Below are positions 1 to 7,981 of a DNA stretch of 16,836 nucleotides, piece by piece. The notes beneath the pieces were generated by a model, which saw only the letters and a program-made list of their open reading frames with translations, searched no databases and was not told the DNA's origin. The position numbers and the translations under genes are program-made. Origin of the DNA: Sphingomonas sp. (GTDB taxonomy: Bacteria; Pseudomonadota; Alphaproteobacteria; Sphingomonadales; Sphingomonadaceae); NCBI GenBank assembly GCA_030824725.1, contig JAPJRE010000041.1, forward strand, positions 1 to 16,836. The letters are read 5' to 3'. Within the stretch, counting starts at the first letter, position 1; every line of letters begins with the position of its first letter.

Positions 1-1848
1 CAGGTGATCAGTTACCAGCACGTCCGGCTTCAGCCCATCGTCGAGAAGCTTGAGCGCGTCCCTGGCGGAGTTCGCCTCGAGCACCGTGTAGCCCAAGTCG
101 CTCAGCATGTCGGCGGTGCTGGCGCGGACCAGGTCTTCGTCGTCGACCAGAAGCACGATGCCCGCCGCGCGGCGGGCCATATCCCCCGCCTTCGCGCCGG
201 ATGGTTCCGCGGATTCTTCGCTCGTCGGCAGCCAGATCTCGACATTGGTGCCCAGACCGGGTTGGCTCTGGATCGTCAGTGCGCCGTCGAGCTGCGCAGC
301 GAGTCCATGCACCATCGACAGCCCGAGGCCGGTGCCGCGACCCACGCCTTTCGTGGAGAAAAACGGTTCCACGGCCTTGGCCACCGTCGCGCGATCCATG
401 CCGATGCCGGTATCGGCCACCGACAGCCGCACATAACGACCGGACTCGAGGCCGGAGCGATGGCCGTGCGCCACTGCTTCGGTCGAAACCGAAATTCGGA
501 TCGTGCCGCCGTTCGGCATGGCATCGCGGGCATTCACGCAGAGGTTGAGCAGCGCCATCTCGATCTGGTTCGGATCGGCGGTAGCCGGGGAAAGCCCCTC
601 CCCAACATCCACCACCACGTCGATCTGCGGCCCGGTCGTGCTGGCGACGAGCTCCGCCATGTTGGTGACCAGTGCCCCCAAATCGACCGGCACCGGCTGG
701 AGCGGTTGGCGCCGCGCAAAAGCCAGCAGTCGCTGGACCAACACCTGGGCGCGGTCTGCCGCCTGGAGGGCCCGGTCGATCAGCCGGCGCTCGCGTTCGC
801 CGCCGAGCCCGTGCCGCTGGAGCAGGTCGAGCGACCCGATGATCGGTGTCAGCAGATTGTTGAAGTCATGGCTCACGCCGCCGGTAAGCTGGCCCATCGC
901 CTCCAGCTTCTGGCTGTGGCGCAGCTGCTCATGGGCCTGTTCCAACTCGGCGGTGCGCGCCGCCACGCGCGCTTCCAGGGTTTCGTTCAGCTCGCGCAGA
1001 CGCGATTCGGTCTGCTTCTGGCGGTCGATATCGACGATGACGCAGAGCGCACCGGCAATCTGCCCTTCCGCATCAAGGAGCGGGACGCCGCTCACCCGCA
1101 CCCAGGTCTCGCCTCCGTCAGGCGCGCGATGGCGGAACTCGGTTCCCGGCACGAACTCGCCGCGGAGCGCCCGGGCGCCAGCGTACCTGTCGGGCTCTAT
1201 GGCGCGCCCGGTCTCGTCTACCCCGAACCATCGCGCGCGGGCATCCGGGAGACGGGACGGAATCGCACATTCGGGAACGATGCGCGCATAGGCGGGATTA
1301 CAGAGCAGCGGCGTGCCGCCGCGATCCACAACGATGACGCCTACCGGAAGATGCTCGACCAGGGTCGCAAGCGTGTTGCGCTCCAGGCCCAGCCGCGCCT
1401 CGCTCTCCCGCAGCGCCCGTTCCGCGCGGACGCTGGCGGTTACATCCTCCACCCGGTGAATGATGGCGCTGACCGTGCCGGATTCATCGAGTATCGGGCT
1501 GTTGATGGGATTCCACCAGCGCGCCTCGAACCGGCCCGTGCGGTCCGCCACGTCATACTTCTGCAGCGGCATCGAGTCGGACTGCTTCGTTGCGATCACG
1601 CGCTCGATCGACGCCCGCAGCTTGGTTGTCCCGTCTGCGCCAGGATCGTCGGGATTGTCGGGCATGGCTTCGAACACACCGCGCCCGACCAGATCGTCAC
1701 GGATCCGCATCGTGGCGGAGAGATAGGCGTCATTGGCCGCGAGGATCGTGAAATGCGGCGCATCCGGCGCGAGAACCAGCATCGGCCTAGGCGCAGCAGC
1801 GAACATCGCCTCGTAACAAAGATCGGCGCAGGTCGGATTGGCGGTCAT
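1..1848 (-). CDS. PAS-domain hybrid sensor histidine kinase (C-terminus beyond left edge)
   Basis: This reads open from an ATG at 1848 to the window edge, giving 616 residues with no stop. Two PAS-like domains are visible at about residues 11-135 and 158-275, the first with a VNDAYL-like core (AANDAYLSAT). A coiled linker follows at about 275-310. The H-box is GGVSHDFNNLL with His327 as the likely autophosphorylated residue. The HATPase domain has an N-box (NLCVNARDAM, about 437), a G1 box (VADTGIGMD, about 478) and a FFSTK/GTGLGLS segment (about 495-515). A receiver domain starts near 565 (VLLVDDED), and Asp614 in LVTDHL is the likely phosphoacceptor, so the edge cuts just after it. No membrane segment is seen, so the kinase is probably cytoplasmic. 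The SD is weak (AGGA abuts the ATG), and Met15 at 1806 is an alternative start. It lies 37 bp beyond the PepSY gene on the same strand. Its signal is unknown. Confidence 0.93.
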   Translation of the reverse strand, partial: MTANPTCADLCYEAMFAAAPRPMLVLAPDAPHFTILAANDAYLSATMRIRDDLVGRGVFEAMPDNPDDPGADGTTKLRASIERVIATKQSDSMPLQKYDVADRTGRFEARWWNPINSPILDESGTVSAIIHRVEDVTASVRAERALRESEARLGLERNTLATLVEHLPVGVIVVDRGGTPLLCNPAYARIVPECAIPSRLPDARARWFGVDETGRAIEPDRYAGARALRGEFVPGTEFRHRAPDGGETWVRVSGVPLLDAEGQIAGALCVIVDIDRQKQTESRLRELNETLEARVAARTAELEQAHEQLRHSQKLEAMGQLTGGVSHDFNNLLTPIIGSLDLLQRHGLGGERERRLIDRALQAADRAQVLVQRLLAFARRQPLQPVPVDLGALVTNMAELVASTTGPQIDVVVDVGEGLSPATADPNQIEMALLNLCVNARDAMPNGGTIRISVSTEAVAHGHRSGLESGRYVRLSVADTGIGMDRATVAKAVEPFFSTKGVGRGTGLGLSMVHGLAAQLDGALTIQSQPGLGTNVEIWLPTSEESAEPSGAKAGDMARRAAGIVLLVDDEDLVRASTADMLSDLGYTVLEANSARDALKLLDDGLKPDVLVTDHL

Positions 1849-1885
1849 TCCTAGCTCAACCCGCTATGCGCCAAGTTGATCCATG

Positions 1886-2983
1886 TTATCGCAGATTAGT
1901 CGGAGTGGTCGCTTCCCACTTTGGGACGTTGGCCTTTCGCTTCCTGCGCTTGGCGCTGCGGATCTGCCACTGCGTTTGCCAGAACGCATAGACGGCCAGG
2001 CTCCCCAGCAGGGTCAGCGCCACCCCGGACAGGCTCATGGCAAGTTTCCACGCGAGGCCGCCGGTCTTGGCAGCATGAATCGGGTAGAGCTTCTCGCGCA
2101 GCGATGCCGCAGCGCCACCCGTCGCCGGATCGGCGCGGCCGACGATCGCCAGCGTAACCGGGTCGGCATAGACGAAGGTACGGCCGTTCGGCGTCCATTC
2201 GAAGGGCTGGCGAAGCCGCAGGGCGATAGGCGCACCGGCTTTGCGCGGCCATTGCAGGCGACGGAACTCGGCGCCCGGGAAGGCCGCAGCGGCAGCCTCG
2301 AAAAGCGGTCGCAGATCACGGCTTCCCTGCGCCGCCCGGACTTCCACCCGCGGCGGCCGCGAACGCGCTTCGGCAAGCAGTCCGCCGCCCAAGGCGGGGA
2401 AGACCATCAGCACGCCCGTCACCAGCGAGACGAGCAGCAAGGGCGCGGCTACCACGCCGAGGTCGCGGTGATGGTGGACGATCGCGCCGGGCTTCATCGT
2501 CGCAGGCCAGGGCCGCAAGCGAAAGCGGCGGCGCGTCCGCCACCATAGCAGGGCGCCCGTGATGACGAAGAACAGCCCGACCAGCCCGGCGACGCCGGTG
2601 ATCGCCTCTCCCGCATCGCCGATCAGCAGGCGATGGTGGAGATCGAACAGCCATAGCTCGGGCCGCTGCCACGATGCGGACCAGCGGGCGACGGTCTCCC
2701 CCGCCTGGCTCAGATACGCGCCGCTCCCGTCCCTGAACACGACCTGGTGGACGCCCAGACCGTCGCCCGCGAAAGTGATGCGGTCGATCGGCGGCGACCC
2801 GCTCGATGTGCCGGCGACGGCCCTGGCCAGCGACGCCGGATCGGCGCGGACGGGATCGCCCGCATGCGCCACGAAGGTCAATTCGGCCCGCCACACCAGC
2901 AGCGTGCCCGTCAGGCCCAGCACCGCCAGCAACAGGCCGCCGATCGCGCCGATCCAGCGGTGCAGCAGGGCCAGAAGATGCAT
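1886..2983 (-). CDS. PepSY-associated transmembrane protein, probable iron-uptake accessory or reductase
   Basis: The protein has 365 residues. Its N-terminus carries the typical PepSY_TM start: LLHRWIGAIGG followed by a long hydrophobic helix (about 8-34) with conserved His8. Three more membrane helices can be seen (EAITGVAGLVGLFFVITGALLWW, split across about 145-168; VAAPLLLVSLVTGVLMVF; and LAMSLSGVALTLLGSLAVY near the C-terminus). A large periplasmic loop follows the first helix, and the protein ends in a basic tail (RSAKRRKRK). Family members are often encoded beside TonB-dependent siderophore receptors and are thought to help reduce or release iron at the inner membrane. Here the ATG at 2983 shares one base with the TGA of the upstream receptor gene, which suggests translational coupling and joint function. 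The biochemical role is inferred from family and context only. Confidence 0.9.
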   Translation of the reverse strand: MHLLALLHRWIGAIGGLLLAVLGLTGTLLVWRAELTFVAHAGDPVRADPASLARAVAGTSSGSPPIDRITFAGDGLGVHQVVFRDGSGAYLSQAGETVARWSASWQRPELWLFDLHHRLLIGDAGEAITGVAGLVGLFFVITGALLWWRTRRRFRLRPWPATMKPGAIVHHHRDLGVVAAPLLLVSLVTGVLMVFPALGGGLLAEARSRPPRVEVRAAQGSRDLRPLFEAAAAAFPGAEFRRLQWPRKAGAPIALRLRQPFEWTPNGRTFVYADPVTLAIVGRADPATGGAAASLREKLYPIHAAKTGGLAWKLAMSLSGVALTLLGSLAVYAFWQTQWQIRSAKRRKRKANVPKWEATTPTNLR

Positions 2984-5115
2984 CAGAACCCGGCCTGCCA
3001 GCTCAGCGTGAAGTTGCGACCGCGGCCCGTGTAGAAGCGGGCATTGTCGGTCGGCCCCTGGGCGTCGCTGTAATAGGTGACATAATCTGTGTTGCCGAGA
3101 TTCTGGACGCTCAGCATCATGCGGCCGATCGGCAACTCATAGGCGACATATGCATCGAACAGCCGGTAGCCGACGAAGTCATTGGCGATCGGCTGCCCCT
3201 CGAACCGGCGCGACAGATAATAGCGGCCCTGCAGGCGCGCGCTGAACCGGCCGCGGTTATAGTCGATGTTGAGGTTGAGCCGATCCGGCGAGATGTTGGC
3301 GCCGTCGAGATCCGCATCCATCCGGCCGTCGCCATTGGTATCCGTGCGCCCGCTGACATGGGCGAAGCCGGTGCCGAGCTTGAGCCCCGGCAACGGAGTG
3401 CGGACGCCCAGGTTCACCTCCAGCCCCTGAATGTCGATGGGCTGGCGGGACACGTTGAAGATGCCGTCGCTGCCGCGCACCAGCACCTGGCCCAGATCGC
3501 TCGACGACCAGTAATAGGTGGCGCTGGCCTCCAGCGGCCCCTGGTTCACCTCCACCCCGATCTCGCGATTGTTCGACACCACCGGCGTCAGGTCGAGGAA
3601 GTCGGCGATGCGGATGTTGGGCTGGGTGATGCCGCGCAGGACGCGCCCGATATCGGCGATCGTATAGCCTTCGGCATAGCTGCCATAGGCGCGGATGCCC
3701 TTGATCGGCTCCACCACCACGCCGCCGTTCCACAGGGCACGCTCGAACGAAGGCTTGCCGCCGATGACCGCTCGCGCATTCGCGCTGGCGAGCGTCGTGT
3801 AATCGGGGATGTCGAGCTGGACATTCTCGTAGCGCACGCCGCCGGCCAGCCGCACCACGCCGTCGAACAGCTTGAGATTTGCCTGCCCGAACGGCGCCAG
3901 GCTGCGGAAATCGGTCTGCGGCACCCAGGCCCGGCCGGTCTGGACGAGATCCTGCTTGGTGCGATCGACCAGCGCGTCGAACCCGGCGGTCAGCGTCAGC
4001 GCCTCGAAGCCGGGCACCGCGCGCTCATAGCTGATCTTGCCGCCGATCTTGCGCGACACGTTGCGCGACTGGTCGAACAGCGTGCCGACCGGCGCGATCC
4101 GCGCGTCCTGGAACGTCGCCAGGACGCCCCCCGCGAAGGTGTCGCTGGTGCGGTTGTAGAAGCCCTGCAGCGTGAACGCCCCACCGGCCAGATCGCCATC
4201 GGTGAGTGAGGCGGACAGCATTTCGGCCACGCCCGTGGAGGGCTGCCCCGGCGTCTGGCCGCGCCGGCTGGTGGCGGGAATGCCCAGCGCCCGATTGCCG
4301 TCGACCGGGACATAATGATTGTTGCCCTCCAGCCGGAAGCGGTTGGCGATCACCTCCAGCCGCGCGCTGGGCGAGAGGTCGACCCCGACCCGCCCGAAGA
4401 AGGACAGGCTGTCGCTATCCTGGATCTCGCTCTGGTTGCCGTCGAGCCCGATGCGGCGCCCGCGCCCGTCGAGGAAGACGCCGCGCCGCTCGAAGGCGAC
4501 ACCGCCGGTCGCGTCAAACGAACCGCTGCGGACATTGACCAGACCGGCGACCTTGCCGCCGAGCGAGGCGCCGGAGAAATCGTCACCGCTATTGCCCTGG
4601 AGCAGGGTCCGCCCGCTCCAGCCATTCGCCTTGGGCGCCGCCACAGTCACCTGATTGACCACGCCGCCGGTCGCGCCGATGCCCTGCAGGGCATTGGAGC
4701 CGTAGATGACCTCCACCCGGTCGATGAAGAAGGGATCGATGGTGTAGCCATCGCGCGCGCCGTCGCGGATCGGCGTCGTCTGCGGGATGCCGTTGATCGC
4801 ATAGAGCGGCGACCGGCCGCGCAGCGTCTCGCCGAAACCGGTGATCTTCTCGCGCGTCGGCGAGAAGGAGGGCAGCAGTGCCGAAACCGCGTCCACGGTG
4901 GAGCCGGAGACCGCGACCTGGCGCGACAGCGTCTCGCGATCGATCACGTCCACCGTCAGCGGCAGTGCGCTGGCCGGCAATCTGGTCCGCGCGGCAGTCA
5001 CGACGATGTATTCCCGCGCGGTGGTGGCTGCATCGCTATCGGACTGGTTTTCCTGCGCCTCGGCGCTCCCTGTCCAGATGGTGGCTGCGGCGATCATGCC
5101 GAGTGCGAACTTCAT
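2983..5115 (-). CDS. TonB-dependent outer-membrane receptor (iron/siderophore type likely)
   Basis: The protein has 710 residues from the ATG at 5115. That start is preferred over an upstream in-frame one at 5154 because it has a good SD (AGGGGA, about 5 nt away) and opens a classic signal peptide: MKFALGMIAAATIW, with cleavage expected after AEA. A TonB-box-like stretch, EYIVVTA, lies at residues 35-41. The plug domain follows (about 45-160), with YAINGIPQ and a FIDRVEVIYGSNALQGIGATGG core typical of the family. The rest is a 22-strand-type beta-barrel with alternating residues. It ends in a terminal aromatic (FTLSWQAGF), which is the outer-membrane insertion signal. It would import a ligand across the outer membrane using TonB energy. 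The overlapping PepSY gene points to a ferric siderophore, but the ligand cannot be read from the sequence. Confidence 0.95.
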   Translation of the reverse strand: MKFALGMIAAATIWTGSAEAQENQSDSDAATTAREYIVVTAARTRLPASALPLTVDVIDRETLSRQVAVSGSTVDAVSALLPSFSPTREKITGFGETLRGRSPLYAINGIPQTTPIRDGARDGYTIDPFFIDRVEVIYGSNALQGIGATGGVVNQVTVAAPKANGWSGRTLLQGNSGDDFSGASLGGKVAGLVNVRSGSFDATGGVAFERRGVFLDGRGRRIGLDGNQSEIQDSDSLSFFGRVGVDLSPSARLEVIANRFRLEGNNHYVPVDGNRALGIPATSRRGQTPGQPSTGVAEMLSASLTDGDLAGGAFTLQGFYNRTSDTFAGGVLATFQDARIAPVGTLFDQSRNVSRKIGGKISYERAVPGFEALTLTAGFDALVDRTKQDLVQTGRAWVPQTDFRSLAPFGQANLKLFDGVVRLAGGVRYENVQLDIPDYTTLASANARAVIGGKPSFERALWNGGVVVEPIKGIRAYGSYAEGYTIADIGRVLRGITQPNIRIADFLDLTPVVSNNREIGVEVNQGPLEASATYYWSSSDLGQVLVRGSDGIFNVSRQPIDIQGLEVNLGVRTPLPGLKLGTGFAHVSGRTDTNGDGRMDADLDGANISPDRLNLNIDYNRGRFSARLQGRYYLSRRFEGQPIANDFVGYRLFDAYVAYELPIGRMMLSVQNLGNTDYVTYYSDAQGPTDNARFYTGRGRNFTLSWQAGF

Positions 5116-5136
5116 TGTCTTCCCCTCTGCGGGGGG

Positions 5137-5165
5137 GCGATAGAAAACTCGCACCTGATTTGCAA
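5137..5165 (-). promoter_or_regulatory. Candidate promoter for the TonB receptor / PepSY unit
   Basis: On the minus strand TTGCAA (5165-5160) and TATCGC (5142-5137) are separated by 17 bp. The -10 element ends about 21 bp ahead of the receptor ATG. The -35 matches the consensus at 5 of 6 positions and the -10 at only 3 or so. I looked for a Fur-type palindrome around it and did not find a convincing one. Confidence 0.35.
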
Positions 5166-5236
5166 CAGCCTCGCATTAGCAGGCCTGCGGACGGACCCTC
5201 TCGCTCGCTAAAGTCCGCCAGGGTGCGCCTTGGAAG

Positions 5237-5273
5237 CTGTCGGCAGAGGCCCACGATCGGGACTGTCGGCAGA
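5237..5273. repeat. 11-bp direct repeat pair CTGTCGGCAGA
   Basis: Identical copies occur at 5237-5247 and 5263-5273, 26 bp apart start to start. Each copy holds a short dyad (CTG...CAG). The second copy also sits in the loop of an ACGATC/GATCGT inverted repeat. The spacing is roughly two and a half helical turns, so paired regulator binding is possible but unproven. Confidence 0.45.
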
Positions 5274-5334
5274 TCGTCGGAAAAGCACGCCGCAGCCCCA
5301 CGCCCAAAGATTTTTCATCAGGTTTCGCGTTAAA

Positions 5335-5367
5335 TTCACTTTAACCGCACGGCTCCATCAAAGTGAA
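5335..5367. repeat. 8-bp inverted repeat TTCACTTT / AAAGTGAA with extra TTCAC copies
   Basis: TTCACTTT at 5335-5342 is the exact reverse complement of AAAGTGAA at 5360-5367, with 17 bp between them. Two more TTCAC copies follow at 5377-5381 and 5392-5396, the first forming a second dyad with GTGAA at 5363-5367. The motif cluster overlaps the -35 region of the candidate promoter at 5363-5392, which suits an operator. No regulator is identified. Confidence 0.45.
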
Positions 5368-5392
5368 ACCTCCCGCTTCACAGGTTTATACT
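5363..5392 (+). promoter_or_regulatory. Candidate sigma-70-like promoter for the EPS operon
   Basis: GTGAAA (5363-5368) and TATACT (5387-5392) are separated by 18 bp in the AT-rich part of the intergenic region. The -10 match is good and the -35 match is moderate. If used, it would leave a leader of about 400 nt before the epimerase ATG. A nearer promoter was looked for without success. Confidence 0.35.
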
Positions 5393-5797
5393 TCACTAAC
5401 CTCAAACCTACTTGCCATAAAAGCCAAATATGTGCAGTCGGGCGTAGTTCCACCGAGCAACGCCCCGCCAGCCCCAGATCGTCCGATCACCAATTTCCGG
5501 ATATAGCAAACATGGCCATTATTTGCTTCATCTACAAATTGGGGCGAGATTCCGACGCACGAAGCCCAGGACGATCGCGTTGCACAGCCTTGATGAGACC
5601 GCCGCAACGCTGACGCCCCAAGCAAATGGCATTGGGCGGGACTGAACCCTGCGCGGCAAGACATGCCTTGGGACTCATTCGCCTGTCCAGATGGATGAAG
5701 ATTTCGCGCACGTCCTGCCGCGACCCACAACCGCATTGCTGAAGCGACCGCTGAGGAAGCGCCGAAGCGTCACCGCCTAACCAAGTAAGGAGATATC

Positions 5798-6811
5798 ATG
5801 CGTACCGCGTTGGTAACCGGATCTGCGGGCTTCATCGGCTCCTTCCTGTGCGCTCGCCTGCTGGCCGAGGGGTTTCGCGTCATCGGCCTTGACGCGATGA
5901 CGGACTATTACGACGTCGCCCTCAAGGAGAGCAGGCTGGAGACTCTCACCCGATCCAACCACTTCCGCTCGATCAAGGGCTATGTCGAAACGCCGGGCCT
6001 GCTTGCCGAGCTGTTCGCGGAAGAAGCGCCGGAGGTCGTGATCCATCTCGCGGCCCAGGCGGGGGTTCGCTACTCGATCGAAAACCCCCGTTCCTATCTG
6101 GAAAGCAATATCGTCGGCACGTTCGAGTTGCTGGAAGCCGCGCGCGCGCGTCCGCCGCAGCACCTGCTGCTCGCCTCGACCTCCTCGGCCTTCGGCGCCA
6201 ATACCGAGATGCCGTATCGCGAAACCGACAAGGCCGATCACCAGATGTCGTTCTATGCGGCGACGAAGAAGGCGACCGAGAACATGGCGCACAGCTATGC
6301 GCATCTGTTCGGACTGCCGGTCACCATGTTCCGCTTCTTCACGGTCTATGGACCGTGGGGGCGCCCGGACATGGCGTTGTTCAAGTTCACCAAGGCGATT
6401 CTCGAAGACCGTCCGATCGACGTCTACAACCATGGCGACATGAAGCGCGACTTCACCTATGTCGAAGATCTCGTCGAAGCCATTTACCTGCTCATCGGCA
6501 CGCCGCCGGTGCGCCCGGCCGAGGGGGATGCCGTTCCCGCAGGCGACAGCCTTTCGCCGGTAGCGCCCTGGCGGATCGTGAACATCGGCAATTCCGAACC
6601 CGTCCAGCTGACCGACTTCATCGAAGCGATCGAGGCCGCCACGGGCAGGCAGGCGAAGCGCAACCTGCTGCCGATGCAGGCCGGCGACGTTCCCGCCACC
6701 TGGGCCGACGCGCAGCTGCTGCAGACCCTGACGGGCTACCGGCCCCGGACCGGGGTTCGCGAAGGGGTTGCGAAGTTCGTGGAATGGTATCGGGCGCACT
6801 ACAAGGTCTAG
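5798..6811 (+). CDS. UDP-glucuronate 4-epimerase (NAD-dependent, extended SDR family)
   Basis: The protein has 337 residues and starts at an ATG with a strong SD (AAGGAG, 5 nt away). It has an N-terminal NAD-binding Rossmann motif (TGSAGFIG, Gly8/Gly11/Gly14) and the Ser/Thr-Tyr-Lys catalytic set: STSS at 127-130, Tyr153 and Lys157 in YAATKK. The segments LAAQAGVRYSIENP, FFTVYGPWGRPDMALF and YNHGDMKRDFTYVEDL are hallmarks of UDP-glucuronate 4-epimerases, as opposed to UDP-glucose epimerases. The enzyme interconverts UDP-GlcA and UDP-GalA in the cytoplasm, supplying galacturonic acid for surface polysaccharide. It is the first gene of a three-gene operon with glycosyltransferases, 4 bp ahead of the next. 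FG replaces the usual YG after the serine motif, which is a mild change. Confidence 0.93.
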   Translation: MRTALVTGSAGFIGSFLCARLLAEGFRVIGLDAMTDYYDVALKESRLETLTRSNHFRSIKGYVETPGLLAELFAEEAPEVVIHLAAQAGVRYSIENPRSYLESNIVGTFELLEAARARPPQHLLLASTSSAFGANTEMPYRETDKADHQMSFYAATKKATENMAHSYAHLFGLPVTMFRFFTVYGPWGRPDMALFKFTKAILEDRPIDVYNHGDMKRDFTYVEDLVEAIYLLIGTPPVRPAEGDAVPAGDSLSPVAPWRIVNIGNSEPVQLTDFIEAIEAATGRQAKRNLLPMQAGDVPATWADAQLLQTLTGYRPRTGVREGVAKFVEWYRAHYKV

Positions 6812-6815
6812 GCAC

Positions 6816-7928
6816 ATGCCATATAATGTTGCGTTCCTTTCACCCGTCTCGAATTTCAAGGGGGGCGCGGAGCGGTCGCTGTTCGACATCATGCGCAATC
6901 CGCACGTGCGCCCCCTGCTCATCGTACCGGCGGAAGGGCCGGTGTCTGCGCGTGCCGCCGCTGAGGGCATTCCGTTCGAGGTTCTCGATTTCGGTCAGGT
7001 GGCCGCAATCCGGCGGCCGATCAGCCCGGCCAGCGTGTGGGCAGCGGCGGGCGACTGGCGCCGCGCCGCGCAGGGGCTCAAGGCGATCGTCCGCCGCCAC
7101 GGGATCAATCTTGTCCACAGCAACGGCATGAAGGCGCATTGCATCGCCGCGCTGTCGCGCCGGATCGGGGGCGCACCTGCCCTCTTCCACGTGCGCGACA
7201 TCGCCGTCCGGCCGACGGAGCGGCTGATATGGCGCGCGCTCCCCCGCGCCGCCGACCAGGTCGTGCTGGTGAGCCGCGCCTGCTGGCCCGCCCCCGATCT
7301 GCCCGGCAACGTGTCGGTCGTGTTCAATGCCATCGCGCCCGCGATCGCCACGCTTCCGTCCCCGGCGCCGCACCCCGGCACGGTCCTGGGGATTTGCGGC
7401 CGCATCCATCCGTTCAAGGGCCATCACCTCGCCTTGCAGTGGCTCCACGCCGCACGGTCGCAGGGGCTCGACGTCACGCTGCGCATTCGGGGCGAGGCGA
7501 CGGCGGAGGATCGGGGATATCTGGAAACGCTGCACCAGACGGTTGCGGCGCTCGGGCTGGAAGATGCGGTGCGCTTCGACGGCAGCTTCGAGGGGTTGGC
7601 GGCAATCTATGGCGGACTCGACGTCGTGCTGGTGCCTTCCGAGACGCCCGATCCGTTGCCGCGCTCGGTGATGGAGGCGATGGCCCTGGGCCTACCGGTC
7701 ATCGGCTTTCCGGCCGGGGGCATCGTCGAGATGATCGATCCGGGCCGCACCGGCTGGCTCGCCGCCGATGCCGAGGATTTTTGCGCGGCGGTGCGCGACA
7801 TCACAGCGCTGGGTCCCCAGCTGCCCGCATTCCGCGACCGCATGGCGGCAACCGTCGCCGAACGCTTCAGCATGCCGCGCCTGCATCGCGAGATCACCGC
7901 CATCTACAGGTCTGCCCTCGACCGCTGA
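6816..7928 (+). CDS. GT4-family glycosyltransferase
   Basis: The protein has 370 residues from the ATG at 6816, which lies 4 bp after the epimerase stop. An upstream in-frame start at 6768 would only add residues overlapping that gene. It begins MPYNVAFLSPVSNFKGGAERS, with the glycine-rich donor/acceptor loop seen at the start of GT-B enzymes. The C-terminal Rossmann half holds GRIHPFKGH and the nucleotide-sugar motif region DPLPRSVME followed by AMALGLPVIGFPAGG. In the family EX7E motif the first acidic residue is Asp279 here rather than Glu, with Glu287 as the second. It probably transfers one sugar to the lipid-linked repeat unit at the cytoplasmic face of the inner membrane. Donor and acceptor are unknown. 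Confidence 0.9.
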   Translation: MPYNVAFLSPVSNFKGGAERSLFDIMRNPHVRPLLIVPAEGPVSARAAAEGIPFEVLDFGQVAAIRRPISPASVWAAAGDWRRAAQGLKAIVRRHGINLVHSNGMKAHCIAALSRRIGGAPALFHVRDIAVRPTERLIWRALPRAADQVVLVSRACWPAPDLPGNVSVVFNAIAPAIATLPSPAPHPGTVLGICGRIHPFKGHHLALQWLHAARSQGLDVTLRIRGEATAEDRGYLETLHQTVAALGLEDAVRFDGSFEGLAAIYGGLDVVLVPSETPDPLPRSVMEAMALGLPVIGFPAGGIVEMIDPGRTGWLAADAEDFCAAVRDITALGPQLPAFRDRMAATVAERFSMPRLHREITAIYRSALDR

Positions 7929-7981
7929 TGCGGGAAGCACCCGGGCAGACACGCAACATGTTTCAACAAGGGCACAGGCCG

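Larger units (their letters stand above)
5166..5797. other. Long intergenic region between receptor gene and EPS operon
   Basis: About 630 bp contain no gene I can support. Open frames here (for example 5230-5613 plus and 5386-5736 minus) lack ribosome binding sites, and their products look like random translation. The stretch around 5310-5420 is clearly richer in A and T than its surroundings. The region holds an 11-bp direct repeat, several TTCAC/GTGAA motifs, a candidate promoter, and possible leader stems: GCGTTGC at 5577-5583 pairs with GCAACGC at 5604-5610, and CCCAA pairs with TTGGG near 5613-5637. It is probably a control region and long leader of the downstream EPS genes, but an eroded gene cannot be excluded. 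Confidence 0.5.

Noticed and set aside
4..1854. 616-codon open frame on the plus strand opposite the histidine kinase
   Set aside because: The minus strand shows clear PAS, H-box, HATPase and receiver motifs. The plus frame is rich in His, Arg and Ala with no motif and is a GC-driven antisense shadow.
5155..5185. Possible Fur-type box upstream of the TonB receptor
   Set aside because: TTGCAA and nearby GCATT look suggestive, but the two halves do not form a symmetric 19-bp site.
5230..5613. 127-codon plus-strand frame in the long intergenic region
   Set aside because: It starts at a TTG with no SD, has odd composition and spans the repeat cluster.
5386..5736. 116-codon minus-strand frame in the long intergenic region
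   Set aside because: It has no ribosome binding site and no motif, and it overlaps AT-rich control-like sequence.
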